Source: Chitinilyticum litopenaei DSM 21440 (GTDB taxonomy: Bacteria > Pseudomonadota > Gammaproteobacteria > Burkholderiales > Chitinibacteraceae). Taken from it: a stretch of 64,000 bases of DNA. The notes under the pieces are model-generated. The model was not told the DNA's origin, searched no databases, and was given only the letters and a program-made list of their open reading frames with translations. The DNA lies in assembly GCF_000428145.1 (NCBI RefSeq), contig NZ_ATZJ01000002.1:152919-216918 (forward strand), read 5' to 3'. This document shows, one piece after another, positions 28,469 through 37,660 of the stretch. Made by a program: the position numbers and the translations under genes. Each line of letters starts with the position of its first letter. The first letter of the stretch is position 1.

Positions 28469-29695
28469 ATGGCTACGCCCAAAAAAGCCCCCGTTGTGAA
28501 AGAGTTTACTTTTCTGTGGGAAGGCAAGGATCGCACAGGAAAAACCATTAAAGGCGAAATGCGCGCAGTCGGAGAGAACATTGTTCGCAATACCCTGCGC
28601 CGACAAGGCATCAATGTGCTGCGGGTCAAGAAACAGCGCATGGCCACCGGGCGCAAGGTTACCGAGCAGGACATCGCCATGTTTACCCGGCAAATGGCAA
28701 CCATGCTGAAATCCGGCGTACCACTGCTTACTGCCTTCGATATTGTCGCCAAGGGGCACAGCAACCCGTCAGTCACCAAGCTGCTGATGGAGATCAAGAC
28801 CGACATTGAAACCGGCTCATCCCTCACCCAGGCATTTCGCAAGCACCCGAAGTATTTTGACGCGCTGTATTGCAATCTGGTGCAGGCCGGCGAGCAGGCA
28901 GGTATTCTGGACGCCCTGCTGGCGCGTCTCGCCACCTACAAAGAAAAAATCCTGGCCGTAAAGAAAAAAATCAAGTCGGCCATGTTTTACCCGACGGCAA
29001 TCATTGTCGCCGCCTTTGTAATTACTGCGGTGATCATGATTTTCGTCATCCCGACCTTCAAGGACCTCTTCGCCGGATTTGGTGCCGAATTACCAGGCCC
29101 GACCCAGGTTGTGATCGCAATCTCCGATGCGTTCATTGACTACTGGTACCTCATCTTTGGAGGACTGGGTGGCGGCATCTACGCCTTTCTAACCCTCTGG
29201 CGACGCAGTGAGAAAGTGCAAATCGCCATGGATCGCTGGCTGTTGAAACTCCCGGTACTTGGCGAGATCGTCCGCAACGCCACCATTGCACGCTGGGCCA
29301 GAACCTGTGCGACCATGTTCGCGGCAGGCGTTCCCCTGGTTGAATCGCTCGACTCGGTTGGTGGCGCATCCGGTAATTATGTCTATCGTTCGGCCACCAA
29401 GAAAATCCAGTCCGAAGTCAGCACAGGTACAAGCCTGACGATTGCCATGCAGAACAGCAATGTATTCCCGAACATGGTCCTGCAAATGGTCTCGATTGGT
29501 GAGGAGTCCGGCTCACTCGACTCGATGCTTGGCAAGGTCGCCGATTACTACGAAGACGAAGTGGATAACGCTGTTGAGGCCATGTCGAGCTTGATGGAAC
29601 CTGTCATCATGGTAGTTCTGGGTACGCTGATCGGTGGCTTGGTCATCGCAATGTATCTGCCCATCTTCAAGATGGGGGCTGCCGTTGGTGGCTGA
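28469..29695 (+). CDS. pilC: Type IV pilus inner-membrane platform protein PilC
   Basis: PilC is the platform on which PilB acts. The 408-residue protein has two GspF domains (about residues 75-200 and 278-400), each with the TRQ/ARTCATMFAAGVPLVESLDSVGG-type motif, and three membrane helices (about residues 175-205, 222-245 and near the C-terminus VIMVVLGTLIGGLVIAMYLPIF). It starts 19 bases after pilB, and its stop overlaps the GTG of pilD. Confidence 0.97.
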   Translation: MATPKKAPVVKEFTFLWEGKDRTGKTIKGEMRAVGENIVRNTLRRQGINVLRVKKQRMATGRKVTEQDIAMFTRQMATMLKSGVPLLTAFDIVAKGHSNPSVTKLLMEIKTDIETGSSLTQAFRKHPKYFDALYCNLVQAGEQAGILDALLARLATYKEKILAVKKKIKSAMFYPTAIIVAAFVITAVIMIFVIPTFKDLFAGFGAELPGPTQVVIAISDAFIDYWYLIFGGLGGGIYAFLTLWRRSEKVQIAMDRWLLKLPVLGEIVRNATIARWARTCATMFAAGVPLVESLDSVGGASGNYVYRSATKKIQSEVSTGTSLTIAMQNSNVFPNMVLQMVSIGEESGSLDSMLGKVADYYEDEVDNAVEAMSSLMEPVIMVVLGTLIGGLVIAMYLPIFKMGAAVGG

Positions 29696-30545
29696 TCTCC
29701 TCGCATTCTTGCCACACTCCTGGTTTATCGCCCTGACCGTGATCGTCGGCCTGTGCATCGGCAGCTTCCTCAATGTGCTCGTGCACCGGCTGCCGATCAT
29801 GATGGAACAGGACTTTCGCCATGAATGCGCCTGTCTTGATCAGCCAGAACCACCCGCGCGAAGCCAGGCCTACAATCTGTTCACTCCCCGATCAGCCTGC
29901 CCGCGATGCGGGCATGCCATCGGCGCAGCAGAAAACATTCCCGTCATCAGCTGGCTAATGCTCAAGGGACGCTGTAAAAACTGCAAGAATCCAATCAGCG
30001 CCCGCTATCCGCTCGTGGAAAGCGCATGCGGTATTGTGGCCGGTCTGCTGGCCTGGCAATTGGGGCCAAGCGACCTTCTCTTGCCAAGCCTGCTGTTTGT
30101 CTGGATTCTGCTGGCATTGACCCTGATCGACCTTGATCATTTTCTGCTGCCCGACAGCCTGACCCTGGGTTTGCTCTGGCTTGGGCTCGCATTCAACCTG
30201 ACCGGCCTCTTCGCCCCACTGCCGCATGCCGTCATTGGCGCCATCGCCGGTTACGGTTTGCTCTGGAGCGTTTACTGGCTGTTCAAATTGCTGACTGGCA
30301 AAGAAGGCATGGGCTATGGCGACTTCAAGTTGCTGGCAGCACTGGGCGCCTGGCTGGGCTGGCAGAGCCTCCCTGCAATGCTCTTGCTGGCCTCACTGAG
30401 CGGCGCGGTAATCGGCATTGGCCTGGCACTTGGGCAACGCAAGAGTTTGCGCAACCCCATCCCGTTCGGCCCCTATCTAGCAGCAGCAGGGCTGATCATG
30501 ATGTTCGCCGGCAAGCAGGTCCAGGGCTTGCTGTTTCCGCTGTGA
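29688..30545 (+). CDS. pilD: Prepilin peptidase / N-methyltransferase PilD
   Basis: PilD cleaves prepilin leader peptides and methylates the new N-terminus. The 285-residue polytopic protein has the two CxxC pairs (CPRCGHAIG and CKNCKNPIS, about residues 72-107) and the catalytic aspartates in LTLIDLDHFLLPD and GYGDFKLLAALGAWLG (GxGD family). I start at GTG 29688 (MADLLAFLPHSW), overlapping the pilC stop by 8 bases. TTG 29685 is the alternative. It ends in a GTGA overlap with coaE. Confidence 0.96.
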   Translation: MADLLAFLPHSWFIALTVIVGLCIGSFLNVLVHRLPIMMEQDFRHECACLDQPEPPARSQAYNLFTPRSACPRCGHAIGAAENIPVISWLMLKGRCKNCKNPISARYPLVESACGIVAGLLAWQLGPSDLLLPSLLFVWILLALTLIDLDHFLLPDSLTLGLLWLGLAFNLTGLFAPLPHAVIGAIAGYGLLWSVYWLFKLLTGKEGMGYGDFKLLAALGAWLGWQSLPAMLLLASLSGAVIGIGLALGQRKSLRNPIPFGPYLAAAGLIMMFAGKQVQGLLFPL

Positions 30546-31171
30546 AGCCCGGACTGATCGTCGGGCTGACCGGCGGGATTGGCAGCGGCAAATCCACTGC
30601 CGGTGCTTTTTTTGCGCAACATGGTGTGCCGGTTCTCGATACCGACATGCTGGCGCATGAACTCACCCGCAGCCCCTCCCCCGCGCTCAGCCGAATTCGT
30701 GACGAGCTCGGCAAGGAGTGGCTAACTGCGGATGGCTCACTCGACCGGGTTTATGCTCGCCAGCAGATTTTCAGCAAGCCTGAGACGAAGGCCAGACTCG
30801 AAGCCATCCTCCATCCCATGATCCGCGCCCGCTGCAGCGAATGGCTGAGCCGCCAAGATACCGGCTATGTGCTGCTGCTGATCCCCCTGCTGTTCGAACA
30901 GGCAAGCTTTCAGCAGCTGACCAATCGCAGCCTGCTGATTGACTGCCCGACAGCCCTCCAGCTCAGCCGGGTCCGTCAGCGCAGTGGACTCACCGATTCG
31001 GAAATCGGGCGCATTATTGCCCAGCAAATGTCGCGAGAAGCGCGCTTGGGCAGGGCCGACGATGTGATCTGCAACGACACTACACCCGAAAACCTGCAAA
31101 CGCAGGTCAATGCGTTGCATGAGCGCTATGTATTGCTCGGCAAAAGCGGGCACGGGTTTTCAAATAACTGA
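30542..31171 (+). CDS. coaE: Dephospho-CoA kinase
   Basis: CoaE performs the last step of coenzyme A synthesis. The 209-residue protein has the P-loop GLTGGIGSGKST (residues 7-18), DTDMLAHELTR, and LLIPLLFE. It starts with GTG overlapping the pilD stop. The pilD-coaE-zapD order is shared by many gamma- and betaproteobacteria and does not imply a pilus role. Confidence 0.97.
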   Translation: MKPGLIVGLTGGIGSGKSTAGAFFAQHGVPVLDTDMLAHELTRSPSPALSRIRDELGKEWLTADGSLDRVYARQQIFSKPETKARLEAILHPMIRARCSEWLSRQDTGYVLLLIPLLFEQASFQQLTNRSLLIDCPTALQLSRVRQRSGLTDSEIGRIIAQQMSREARLGRADDVICNDTTPENLQTQVNALHERYVLLGKSGHGFSNN

Positions 31172-31211
31172 CCATGCTGCAGAATTGCATATCCTTTCCA
31201 GGTATTTCGCC

Positions 31212-31970
31212 GTGATCAGCTACGAATTTCCAGTCAACGAACGCATCCGCACGCTGCTGCGCCTTGAGAAGCTGTACGAGCGCACGCAGTACTATGCCGG
31301 GAAAGAACAGGCGCAGGATCATCACACGGCCCTGCTTGGCATTTTTGAAATCATGGAAGTAGCAAGCCGCGCAGATCTGAAGTCCGACCTGATCCAGGAG
31401 CTGGATCGCCAGCGGCAATCGCTGGCGGCCTTGCGCAACAACCCGCAAATTTCCGAAGAAGCACTCGAACGGGTGCTGGCGGAAATTGAAAGCACCCACG
31501 CCCGCCTGCTGGAAATGACCGGCAAGTTTGGCCAGTACCTGCGGGAGAACGACTGGCTGATGGCCATCAAGCAGCGCGTGACCATTCCGGGCGGCGCCAG
31601 CGAATTCGACCTGCCGTCGTATCATTACTGGCAATTGCAGCCAGCCAACCGCCGCATGGCAGACCTTGAGCGCTGGCTGTCCCCCCTGCTTCCAATCAAG
31701 CAAGGCCTGGACATCGTCCTGCGCTTGCTCCGTGACTCGGCCAAGGCCTGCCATTTCGTGGCCAAGCAGGGCCATTTTCAGCAAATGTCCGGCGGGAAGA
31801 CCGTGCAGATGCTGAAAATCGCCTTGCCTGCCGATACACCGGCAGTACCCGAACTCTCGGCCAACCGCTACGCCATCAATATCCGCTTTGTCGTCCCTTC
31901 CACATCCGGAGAACGCTCACGGCAAGTGGACGCCGATGTCGCCTTCACGCTCAGCTACTGCAATCTCTAA
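31212..31970 (+). CDS. zapD: Cell division protein ZapD
   Basis: ZapD (YacF, DUF1342) bundles FtsZ filaments. The 252-residue protein starts GTG at 31212 with MISYEFPVNERIRTLLRLEKLYER, the family signature, and has an alpha-helical N-terminal half and a C-terminal beta domain (QMLKIALP...VDADVAFTLSYC). An upstream ATG-type frame from 31110 overlaps coaE and is rejected. yacG, which usually follows in this cluster, is absent here; the 195-base spacer after it has no gene. Confidence 0.94.
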   Translation: MISYEFPVNERIRTLLRLEKLYERTQYYAGKEQAQDHHTALLGIFEIMEVASRADLKSDLIQELDRQRQSLAALRNNPQISEEALERVLAEIESTHARLLEMTGKFGQYLRENDWLMAIKQRVTIPGGASEFDLPSYHYWQLQPANRRMADLERWLSPLLPIKQGLDIVLRLLRDSAKACHFVAKQGHFQQMSGGKTVQMLKIALPADTPAVPELSANRYAINIRFVVPSTSGERSRQVDADVAFTLSYCNL

Positions 31971-32165
31971 CCCCATTGCCCCCGCCTTGGGCGCCCCACC
32001 CTGAACACATACCCCCGGCAGTCAGCACCAGCGCTTGCCTGGAAATCATACCAAGCCAACCGGCTGACAGACATCAGGCCCGTCTGCAACCGTTCCTTCA
32101 TGGTACTGCCATGAAGTCGTCATGCTGCATCATTAAGGTGAGCCCCAGAACCGAGGAGGCTCACC

Positions 32166-32921
32166 ATGCTCGAACAGCAACAGACGCTTGGCACACGTAC
32201 GCGAACCGAACTGATCTCCCGCCTGGCCGATTCGGCCGAAGCCGTGCGTGCGGCACAAATGCTGCGCTACCGGATTTTCGCGGAAGAAATGGGCGCCCGG
32301 CTTTCCTGCCGCGAACCAGGCATCGACCAGGATTTTTTTGATGCCTATTGCGAACATCTGCTGGTCCAGGATGAACGCAGCGGCGAAGTCGTCGGCACTT
32401 ACCGGATTTTGTCGCCCCACCAGGCCCGCAAACTGGGCAGCTATTACAGCGAGACCGAATTCGACCTCACGCGCCTGCAGCACCTGCGCCACCAGCTGGT
32501 CGAGCTGGGCCGCTCGTGCGTTCACCCCGATTACCGCAACGGCAGCACGATTGCGCTGTTGTGGTCCGGCCTGGCCGACTACATGCACCGCCATGGCTAC
32601 GACTACCTGATCGGCTGCGCCAGCATCTCGCTGCGCGACGGCGGTCAGCAAGCCACGGCCGTGCGCCACCACCTGATGCAGAAAGCCCTCTCGCCGATCG
32701 AATGGCGCACCTTTCCGCGTCACCCGCTCACGCTGCTGCCGGGCATCAAGCCCTGCGATGCCGGCGACCTGCCGCCACTGGTCAAGGGCTATCTGCGCGC
32801 CGGCGCGATGATCTGCGGGGAGCCGGCCTGGGATCCGGATTTCAACACGGCCGACTTCATGATGATTTTGCCAATGAGCAAACTGAACCCGCGCTACGCC
32901 CGCCATTTTCTGCGCAACTGA
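32166..32921 (+). CDS. olsB: L-ornithine N(alpha)-acyltransferase OlsB-like
   Basis: OlsB transfers a 3-hydroxyacyl chain from ACP to ornithine, forming lyso-ornithine lipid. The 251-residue GNAT-fold protein has the family features LRYRIFAEEMGA (about residues 36-47), DQDFFDAYCEHLLV, VGTYRIL, ELGRSCVHPDYRNGSTIALLW and LIGCASI. GAGGAGG lies 7 bases before ATG 32166. An acyltransferase of the PlsC family follows in the same direction, matching the olsB-olsA pairing known in rhizobia. The specific substrate is inferred from family and context. Confidence 0.85.
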   Translation: MLEQQQTLGTRTRTELISRLADSAEAVRAAQMLRYRIFAEEMGARLSCREPGIDQDFFDAYCEHLLVQDERSGEVVGTYRILSPHQARKLGSYYSETEFDLTRLQHLRHQLVELGRSCVHPDYRNGSTIALLWSGLADYMHRHGYDYLIGCASISLRDGGQQATAVRHHLMQKALSPIEWRTFPRHPLTLLPGIKPCDAGDLPPLVKGYLRAGAMICGEPAWDPDFNTADFMMILPMSKLNPRYARHFLRN

Positions 32922-32938
32922 GCGCGTGATTCCTTGCC

Positions 32939-33769
32939 ATGCCAAGCCTAGACAAAGCCGGTAAACTTCCCGGCATGCCAGTCCTGACCCTCACCCCTGC
33001 CCAACCAGCCGCGCGCCGCCTGCCCGGATTCGCACGCGCCAGTTGGCGCCTGGCGCGGCTGCTCGCCCACATCCTGCGCGGCGTGCTGATTGCAAACGCC
33101 GGTTTTGAACGGCGGGACAGCCATGAACGCCAGCTGGTGCTGCGCACATGGTCACAGCAGCTACTGGGCATTCTCGGCATTCGCGTCGAACTTGGCGCGG
33201 CACCAGCCAGCCTGCCGGACAGCAAGGGCTGCCTCTTGCTGGCGAATCATGTCTCCTGGCTGGATATTTTTGCCATCAATACCGTCTGCCCAAGCCGCTT
33301 TGTCGCCAAATCGGAAATCCGCGACTGGCCCGTGCTGGGGAAACTGGTCAGCAAGGCCGGCACCCTCTATATCCAGCGCAACAGCCGCGCAGCCACGGCC
33401 AGCACCAAGCGGGAAATCGATCATTACCTTACCCGGGGCGAATCGGTGGCCTTCTTTCCGGAGGGCACCACCAGCGACGGCAGCGGCCTCAAGCCCTTTC
33501 GCGGCGGCCTGCTGCAATCGGCGCTGGATCAAGGGGTGGCGATCCAGCCCATCCTGCTGCGCTATCGCGCTGCAAATGGCCGCCTGAGTCAGGCGGCGGC
33601 TTATATCGACGACGTGTCGCTGCTGGCTTCGCTGTGGCGGCTGGCCTGCGAGCCCTACACCATCGTTGAGCTGCACTTTCTCGCGCCGCGCTCCGGCCTG
33701 CCGGCCACCCGCAAGGAGATGATTCGTCAGCTGGAAGAAGAAATGCGCCTGCACCTACAAGCCGCATAA
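32939..33769 (+). CDS. olsA: PlsC-family acyltransferase, probable OlsA
   Basis: OlsA adds the second acyl chain to lyso-ornithine lipid. PlsC homologues otherwise act on lysophosphatidate. The 276-residue membrane-associated protein has the acyltransferase boxes NHVSWLD (about residues 102-108, H-x4-D), a glycerol-phosphate-type box near AGTLYIQRN, and FFPEGTTSDGSGLKPF. Its place 17 bases after olsB favours OlsA over general PlsC. An ATG at 32975 is an alternative start; neither has a clear Shine-Dalgarno site. Confidence 0.82.
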   Translation: MPSLDKAGKLPGMPVLTLTPAQPAARRLPGFARASWRLARLLAHILRGVLIANAGFERRDSHERQLVLRTWSQQLLGILGIRVELGAAPASLPDSKGCLLLANHVSWLDIFAINTVCPSRFVAKSEIRDWPVLGKLVSKAGTLYIQRNSRAATASTKREIDHYLTRGESVAFFPEGTTSDGSGLKPFRGGLLQSALDQGVAIQPILLRYRAANGRLSQAAAYIDDVSLLASLWRLACEPYTIVELHFLAPRSGLPATRKEMIRQLEEEMRLHLQAA

Positions 33770-33858
33770 GAAGCAAGCGGCAGCACACGGCCGATCCGGA
33801 GCCGGGCAGCCGTGCGACAGACGCCGGCAATGCCCGGCAGTCCTGCCCGGACAAGATG

Positions 33859-34293
33859 TCAGCTCACCTCTGCGACACCCCGGTTGGCCAGCGCATCAGC
33901 GCGTTCGTTGAGCTCATTCCCCGCATGCCCCTTGACCCAGCGCCACTCGATGTCGTGTCGTGCCTGCGCGACATCCAGCGCCTGCCATAATTCGGCATTC
34001 TTTACCGGCTTCCGGTCGGCGGTCTTCCAGCCGTTGCGCTTCCAGCCATGAATCCAGGTCTGGATACCGTTCTTGACATACTGCGAGTCGGTCCACAGCA
34101 CGATCTTGCACGGCCGGGTCAGGGCATTGAGCGCCGCAATGACCGCCTGCAACTCCATGCGGTTATTGGTGGTCGCGGGCTCGCCGCCGAACAGTTCCTT
34201 CTCGTGACCATTGCAACGCAGCACCGCCCCCCAGCCACCCGGGCCGGGGTTGCCCTTGCAGGCGCCATCGGTATAGATCTCCACTTCAGTCAT
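33859..34293 (-). CDS. rnhA: Ribonuclease HI
   Basis: RNase HI removes RNA from RNA-DNA hybrids. The 144-residue protein has the catalytic D-E-D-D residues: Asp in [16 protein letters not shown] (residue 8), Glu in [10 protein letters not shown], Asp in LWTDSQYV, and Asp in NERADALAN. It also has the basic handle [15 protein letters not shown] 34293 gives the standard [11 protein letters not shown] start. It lies with a methyltransferase and gloB, as in E. coli (yafS-rnhA-gloB region). Confidence 0.97.
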   Translation of the reverse strand: MTEVEIYTDGACKGNPGPGGWGAVLRCNGHEKELFGGEPATTNNRMELQAVIAALNALTRPCKIVLWTDSQYVKNGIQTWIHGWKRNGWKTADRKPVKNAELWQALDVAQARHDIEWRWVKGHAGNELNERADALANRGVAEVS

Positions 34294-34300
34294 ACAGGGT

Positions 34301-34350
34301 ATAGCTCCACAAGCCATATCTAAAAAAGGCTAGAAGGCAATACCCTAAAG
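34301..34350. repeat. Intergenic repeat-like element, copy A
   Basis: This roughly 50-base sequence shares a common pattern with copy B at 41719-41769: CCACA, then GCC, TAT, AAAAAAGGCT, AGGC, and TACCC. Roughly three-quarters of positions agree by hand alignment with small gaps. It overlaps the spacer upstream of rnhA. Confidence 0.4.
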
Positions 34351-34431
34351 CCACCAACAGGAAAACAGCTGCAGCGCCGTGCTTTACAAACCCAGCGATG
34401 CAAGATTTTACGGCGTGCCGCAGCCCGGCGC

Positions 34432-35181
34432 TCAGGACTTGCAGCGATCCTGCCGCGCGCGGATGCGCAGCCGCTCGGCCACGCCAGCCGGTGTTGCCGC
34501 CGCCGGAGTAGTGACACGCCGCCATTGCGGCTCGATGATGCACATGCCGCGCACCCGCTTGACCACATCCAGGCAATACACGCCGCCGCCGCCCGGCCAC
34601 CAGCGATCGCCAGCGCCATCGAGAAAACGGCTGTGCTCCAGCCAGCGCCCCCGCTGCACCGGCAAGCGGTGACAGAGAAAATCACCACGCAGCTGCTCCA
34701 GCCCCAGCAAGGCCAGCCAGTCCTTCAGGCGCGGCAGGGGCAGAAAATTGCCCTGCCAGGGGGCCGTGTCATTGTGGCGCAAGCGCCGCAAGCCCCACAG
34801 GCTCCAGGGATTGAATCCGGTGATCAGCAACCGGCCTTCCGGCACCAGCACGCGCTCCGCCTCGCGCAAAACGCCATGCGGATCACTGGCAAAATCCAGC
34901 ACATGCGGCAACACGAGCAAATCGATGCTTTGCTCGGCCAGCGGCAGGGCATGGGGCGCGCAGGCAAGACTCACCCCGCGCGACAGGCCGGCCTGGCAGC
35001 GCCAGGGCATGCGGTTGGCGCGCAGCGCATCCAGCACGGGCAACTCCAGCTGCAGGGCCTTGTAGCCGAAGATATCGGCCACGGTACGGTCGAACCAGCC
35101 CGCTTCGGCATGCAGCAGATAGCTGCCCAGTGGTGTGGCCAGCCAGCCGGCAAACTGATCAAATGCGTGTTCGGTACTCAT
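34432..35181 (-). CDS. Class I SAM-dependent methyltransferase (YafS-like)
   Basis: The 249-residue protein has a Rossmann methyltransferase fold: a short N-terminal region (GSYLLHAEAGWFDRTVADIFGYKALQLE), SIDLLVLPHVLDFASDPHGVLREAERVLVPEGRLLITGFNPWSLWGLRR. This pattern and the location between rnhA and gloB resemble E. coli YafS, of unknown substrate. Motif I is weak (no clear GxGxG). The start (ATG 35181) is only 13 bases from the divergent gloB start, so their promoters must overlap each other's coding regions. The last 20 residues are basic. Confidence 0.82.
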   Translation of the reverse strand: MSTEHAFDQFAGWLATPLGSYLLHAEAGWFDRTVADIFGYKALQLELPVLDALRANRMPWRCQAGLSRGVSLACAPHALPLAEQSIDLLVLPHVLDFASDPHGVLREAERVLVPEGRLLITGFNPWSLWGLRRLRHNDTAPWQGNFLPLPRLKDWLALLGLEQLRGDFLCHRLPVQRGRWLEHSRFLDGAGDRWWPGGGGVYCLDVVKRVRGMCIIEPQWRRVTTPAAATPAGVAERLRIRARQDRCKS

Positions 35182-35194
35182 CGGGGACGATTCC

Positions 35195-35947
35195 ATGCTG
35201 ACGGTCTGCGCACTGCCCATCCTGTCGGACAATTATATCTGGGTTTTACACGATGGCCGCCGCGCTGTCGCGGTCGACCCGGGCGAGGCAGCGCCGCTCA
35301 CGGCCTGGCTTGCACGGCAGCGCCTCGAGCTGGCCGCCGTGCTGATCACCCACCGGCACTGGGATCATGTGAATGGCCTGCCCGCCCTGCTGGCCAGCCA
35401 CGCAACCCTGCCGGTATTCGGCCCGCCCGGGATCGACCACATCCGGCACCCGCTGGTGGAAGGCGACACGGTGGATGTGCTCGGCCAGTCCTTCACGGTG
35501 CTGGCCATTCCCGGCCACACCCGCGAGCACCTGGCCTATCTCGGCGCTGGACGGCTGTTTTGCGGTGACACACTGTTTGGCGCCGGATGCGGACGCATGT
35601 TCGACGGGCCACCCGAACACTATCAGGCCAGCCTTGCACGTCTGGCCGCGCTGCCCACCGATACCCTGGTCCACTGCACGCATGAATACACGGCCAGCAA
35701 TCTGCGCTTTGCCGCCGCAGTCGAACCGGACAATCCGGCAATCACCGCGCGCATGCAGGTTGTGAGCACATTGCGCGCACAAAACCAGCCGTCGGTCCCG
35801 TTCACGCTGGCCGAAGAACTGGCGACCAACCCCTTTCTGCGCCTGACCCAGGCTGCCGTGCAAGACGCCGCCCGTCGGCAGGGCGCGGCCAGTCTCGACG
35901 CTGCCGAGCTGTTTCGGGCGCTGCGCGCCTGGAAGGATCATTTTTAG
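35195..35947 (+). CDS. gloB: Hydroxyacylglutathione hydrolase (glyoxalase II)
   Basis: GloB hydrolyses S-lactoylglutathione to D-lactate and glutathione in methylglyoxal detoxification. The 250-residue metallo-beta-lactamase-fold protein has the metal motif THRHWDHVNG (T-H-x-H-x-D-H, about residues 52-61), PGHTREHLAYL, GDTLFGAGCGRMF and CTHEYTASNLRFA. GGGGA precedes ATG 35195. Confidence 0.96.
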   Translation: MLTVCALPILSDNYIWVLHDGRRAVAVDPGEAAPLTAWLARQRLELAAVLITHRHWDHVNGLPALLASHATLPVFGPPGIDHIRHPLVEGDTVDVLGQSFTVLAIPGHTREHLAYLGAGRLFCGDTLFGAGCGRMFDGPPEHYQASLARLAALPTDTLVHCTHEYTASNLRFAAAVEPDNPAITARMQVVSTLRAQNQPSVPFTLAEELATNPFLRLTQAAVQDAARRQGAASLDAAELFRALRAWKDHF

Positions 35948-35962
35948 CGCGTCAGCGCAGGA

Positions 35963-35991
35963 TTGACGCTGGCGAAAGCCCCCTTTAACAT
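35963..35991 (+). promoter_or_regulatory. Candidate sigma70 promoter for mltD
   Basis: TTGACG (35963-35968), a 17-bp spacer and TAACAT (35986-35991) lie just after gloB and predict a start near 35998, about 28 bases before mltD. Called by eye. Confidence 0.55.
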
Positions 35992-36025
35992 CTGTGACAT
36001 TTTGTTTCTCCCGCGAGCCAGCCTC

Positions 36026-37627
36026 ATGCGACTACGCCTGCATTCCCTCCTGACCGGCGTTGCGCTGCTGGCCTGTGCGCAGGCCGCACAGGCTGCGGAC
36101 ACGCTGATCCGCCTCGATTACCAGCTCAACCATCCGGAAGTCCGCAACAATCAGGACATCCGCGCCATTCGCGAAGCCCTGTTCGGCGACAGCAACCTCG
36201 CTCGCTACGAAGACATCTGGGCGCGTGTGCGCTCCGGTTTCGGGATCCAGGAGCTGGATCACCCGCTGGTGGAGAAATGGGAAAACTACTACGCCTCCCG
36301 CCCCGATTACCTGAACCGCATTGCCGAGCGCGGCAGCCGCTATCTCTACTTTGTCGTCGACGAGGTCGAACGGCGCGGCATGCCGATGGAGCTGGCCCTG
36401 CTGCCGATGATCGAATCGGCCTACAATCCGCGCGCGGAATCACCGGCCCGTGCCGCCGGCATGTGGCAATTCATTCCGGAAACCGGCAAACACTACGGTC
36501 TGGAGCGTACCTGGTGGTATGACGGCCGGCGCGATGTCGTCGCCGCCACCGGTGCTGCACTGGATTACCTCGACACGCTGCATGGCATGTTCGATGACTG
36601 GCAGCTGGCTCTGGCCTCATACAACTGGGGTGAAAACGCGGTGAAACGCGCGGTCGACCGCAACGCCGCCGCCGGCCTTGGCACATCTTATGCCGAGCTG
36701 CGCATGCCCGATGAAACCCGCAACTACGTGCCGAAACTGCTGGCCATCCGCAACATCATTGCCGATCCGGAAGCCTACGGGGTCACGCTGCGCAGCATTC
36801 CCAACCAGCCCTACTTTGCCACCCTGCAGCCGCGCAAGCACATGGATGTGAAAGTGGCCGCCGAGCTGGCCCAGATTCCGGTAGACGAGCTGCTCAAGCT
36901 CAATCCGGGCTTCATCCGTCCGGTGATTGCCCACAAGGACGACCGCCAGCTGGTGCTCCCGCTGGACAAGGTGGAAACCTTCCAGCGCAACCTCGAGAGC
37001 TACGACAAGCCCTTGCTGAACTGGCAACCCTATGTCACCCGGCAAGGCGAAAACCTGAACGAGCTGGCGACCCAGTTCGGCATCACGGCGGACGAACTGC
37101 GCGACATCAACGAAATCGGCGAGCGCGAGGTCTTGGCGCGCGGCCAGACCATTCTGGTCCCCAAGGCCGAGCACCTGGACATCTCGGACCGGCAAACGCT
37201 GGCGGCTCTCTCCGCCAATCGCCGCGCCGAGCCCATCGACACCGGCGCCGACGATGCACCGCGCAAGGTTCAGAACGCACGCACGCGCAGCAGCGACACG
37301 GCCAGCCACCGCGTGGCCCGGGGCGAAACCGCCTACAGCATCGCCCGACGCTACGGCATGAGCGTGGCCGAGCTGCAGGAAATCAACGGACTGCGCTCAA
37401 CACGGCTGAACCAGGGGCAGACCCTGAAGGTGGCCGCCGGCGACGCGCCCCGTCAGGAGAGCCGCAAAGGCAAAAACGAGGCGCAGCAATATGTGGCCAA
37501 GCGCGGCGATACCTACAGCTCGATCGCCAAACGCTACAACGTGGCCACCGCCGACCTGCTGCGCTGGAACAACGCCAGCCGCAAGACTACGCTGCAACCG
37601 GGCACGCTGCTGGTCATCAACAACTGA
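36026..37627 (+). CDS. mltD: Membrane-bound lytic murein transglycosylase D with three LysM domains
   Basis: MltD cleaves glycan strands of peptidoglycan. The 533-residue protein has a signal peptide ending AQAA (Sec type; no lipobox, unlike E. coli MltD). A lytic transglycosylase domain follows, with catalytic Glu in LLPMIESAYNPRAESPARAAGMWQFIP (about residues 128-154) and ASYNWGENAV. Three LysM modules then appear near residues 342-388 (YVTRQGENLNELATQFG), 425-470 (HRVARGETAYSIARRYG) and 487-532 (YVAKRGDTYSSIAKRYN). A strong terminator follows. Confidence 0.95.
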   Translation: MRLRLHSLLTGVALLACAQAAQAADTLIRLDYQLNHPEVRNNQDIRAIREALFGDSNLARYEDIWARVRSGFGIQELDHPLVEKWENYYASRPDYLNRIAERGSRYLYFVVDEVERRGMPMELALLPMIESAYNPRAESPARAAGMWQFIPETGKHYGLERTWWYDGRRDVVAATGAALDYLDTLHGMFDDWQLALASYNWGENAVKRAVDRNAAAGLGTSYAELRMPDETRNYVPKLLAIRNIIADPEAYGVTLRSIPNQPYFATLQPRKHMDVKVAAELAQIPVDELLKLNPGFIRPVIAHKDDRQLVLPLDKVETFQRNLESYDKPLLNWQPYVTRQGENLNELATQFGITADELRDINEIGEREVLARGQTILVPKAEHLDISDRQTLAALSANRRAEPIDTGADDAPRKVQNARTRSSDTASHRVARGETAYSIARRYGMSVAELQEINGLRSTRLNQGQTLKVAAGDAPRQESRKGKNEAQQYVAKRGDTYSSIAKRYNVATADLLRWNNASRKTTLQPGTLLVINN

Positions 37628-37660
37628 CCGGAGCCGCGCCGATCCAGCCCGGCATGCGCA

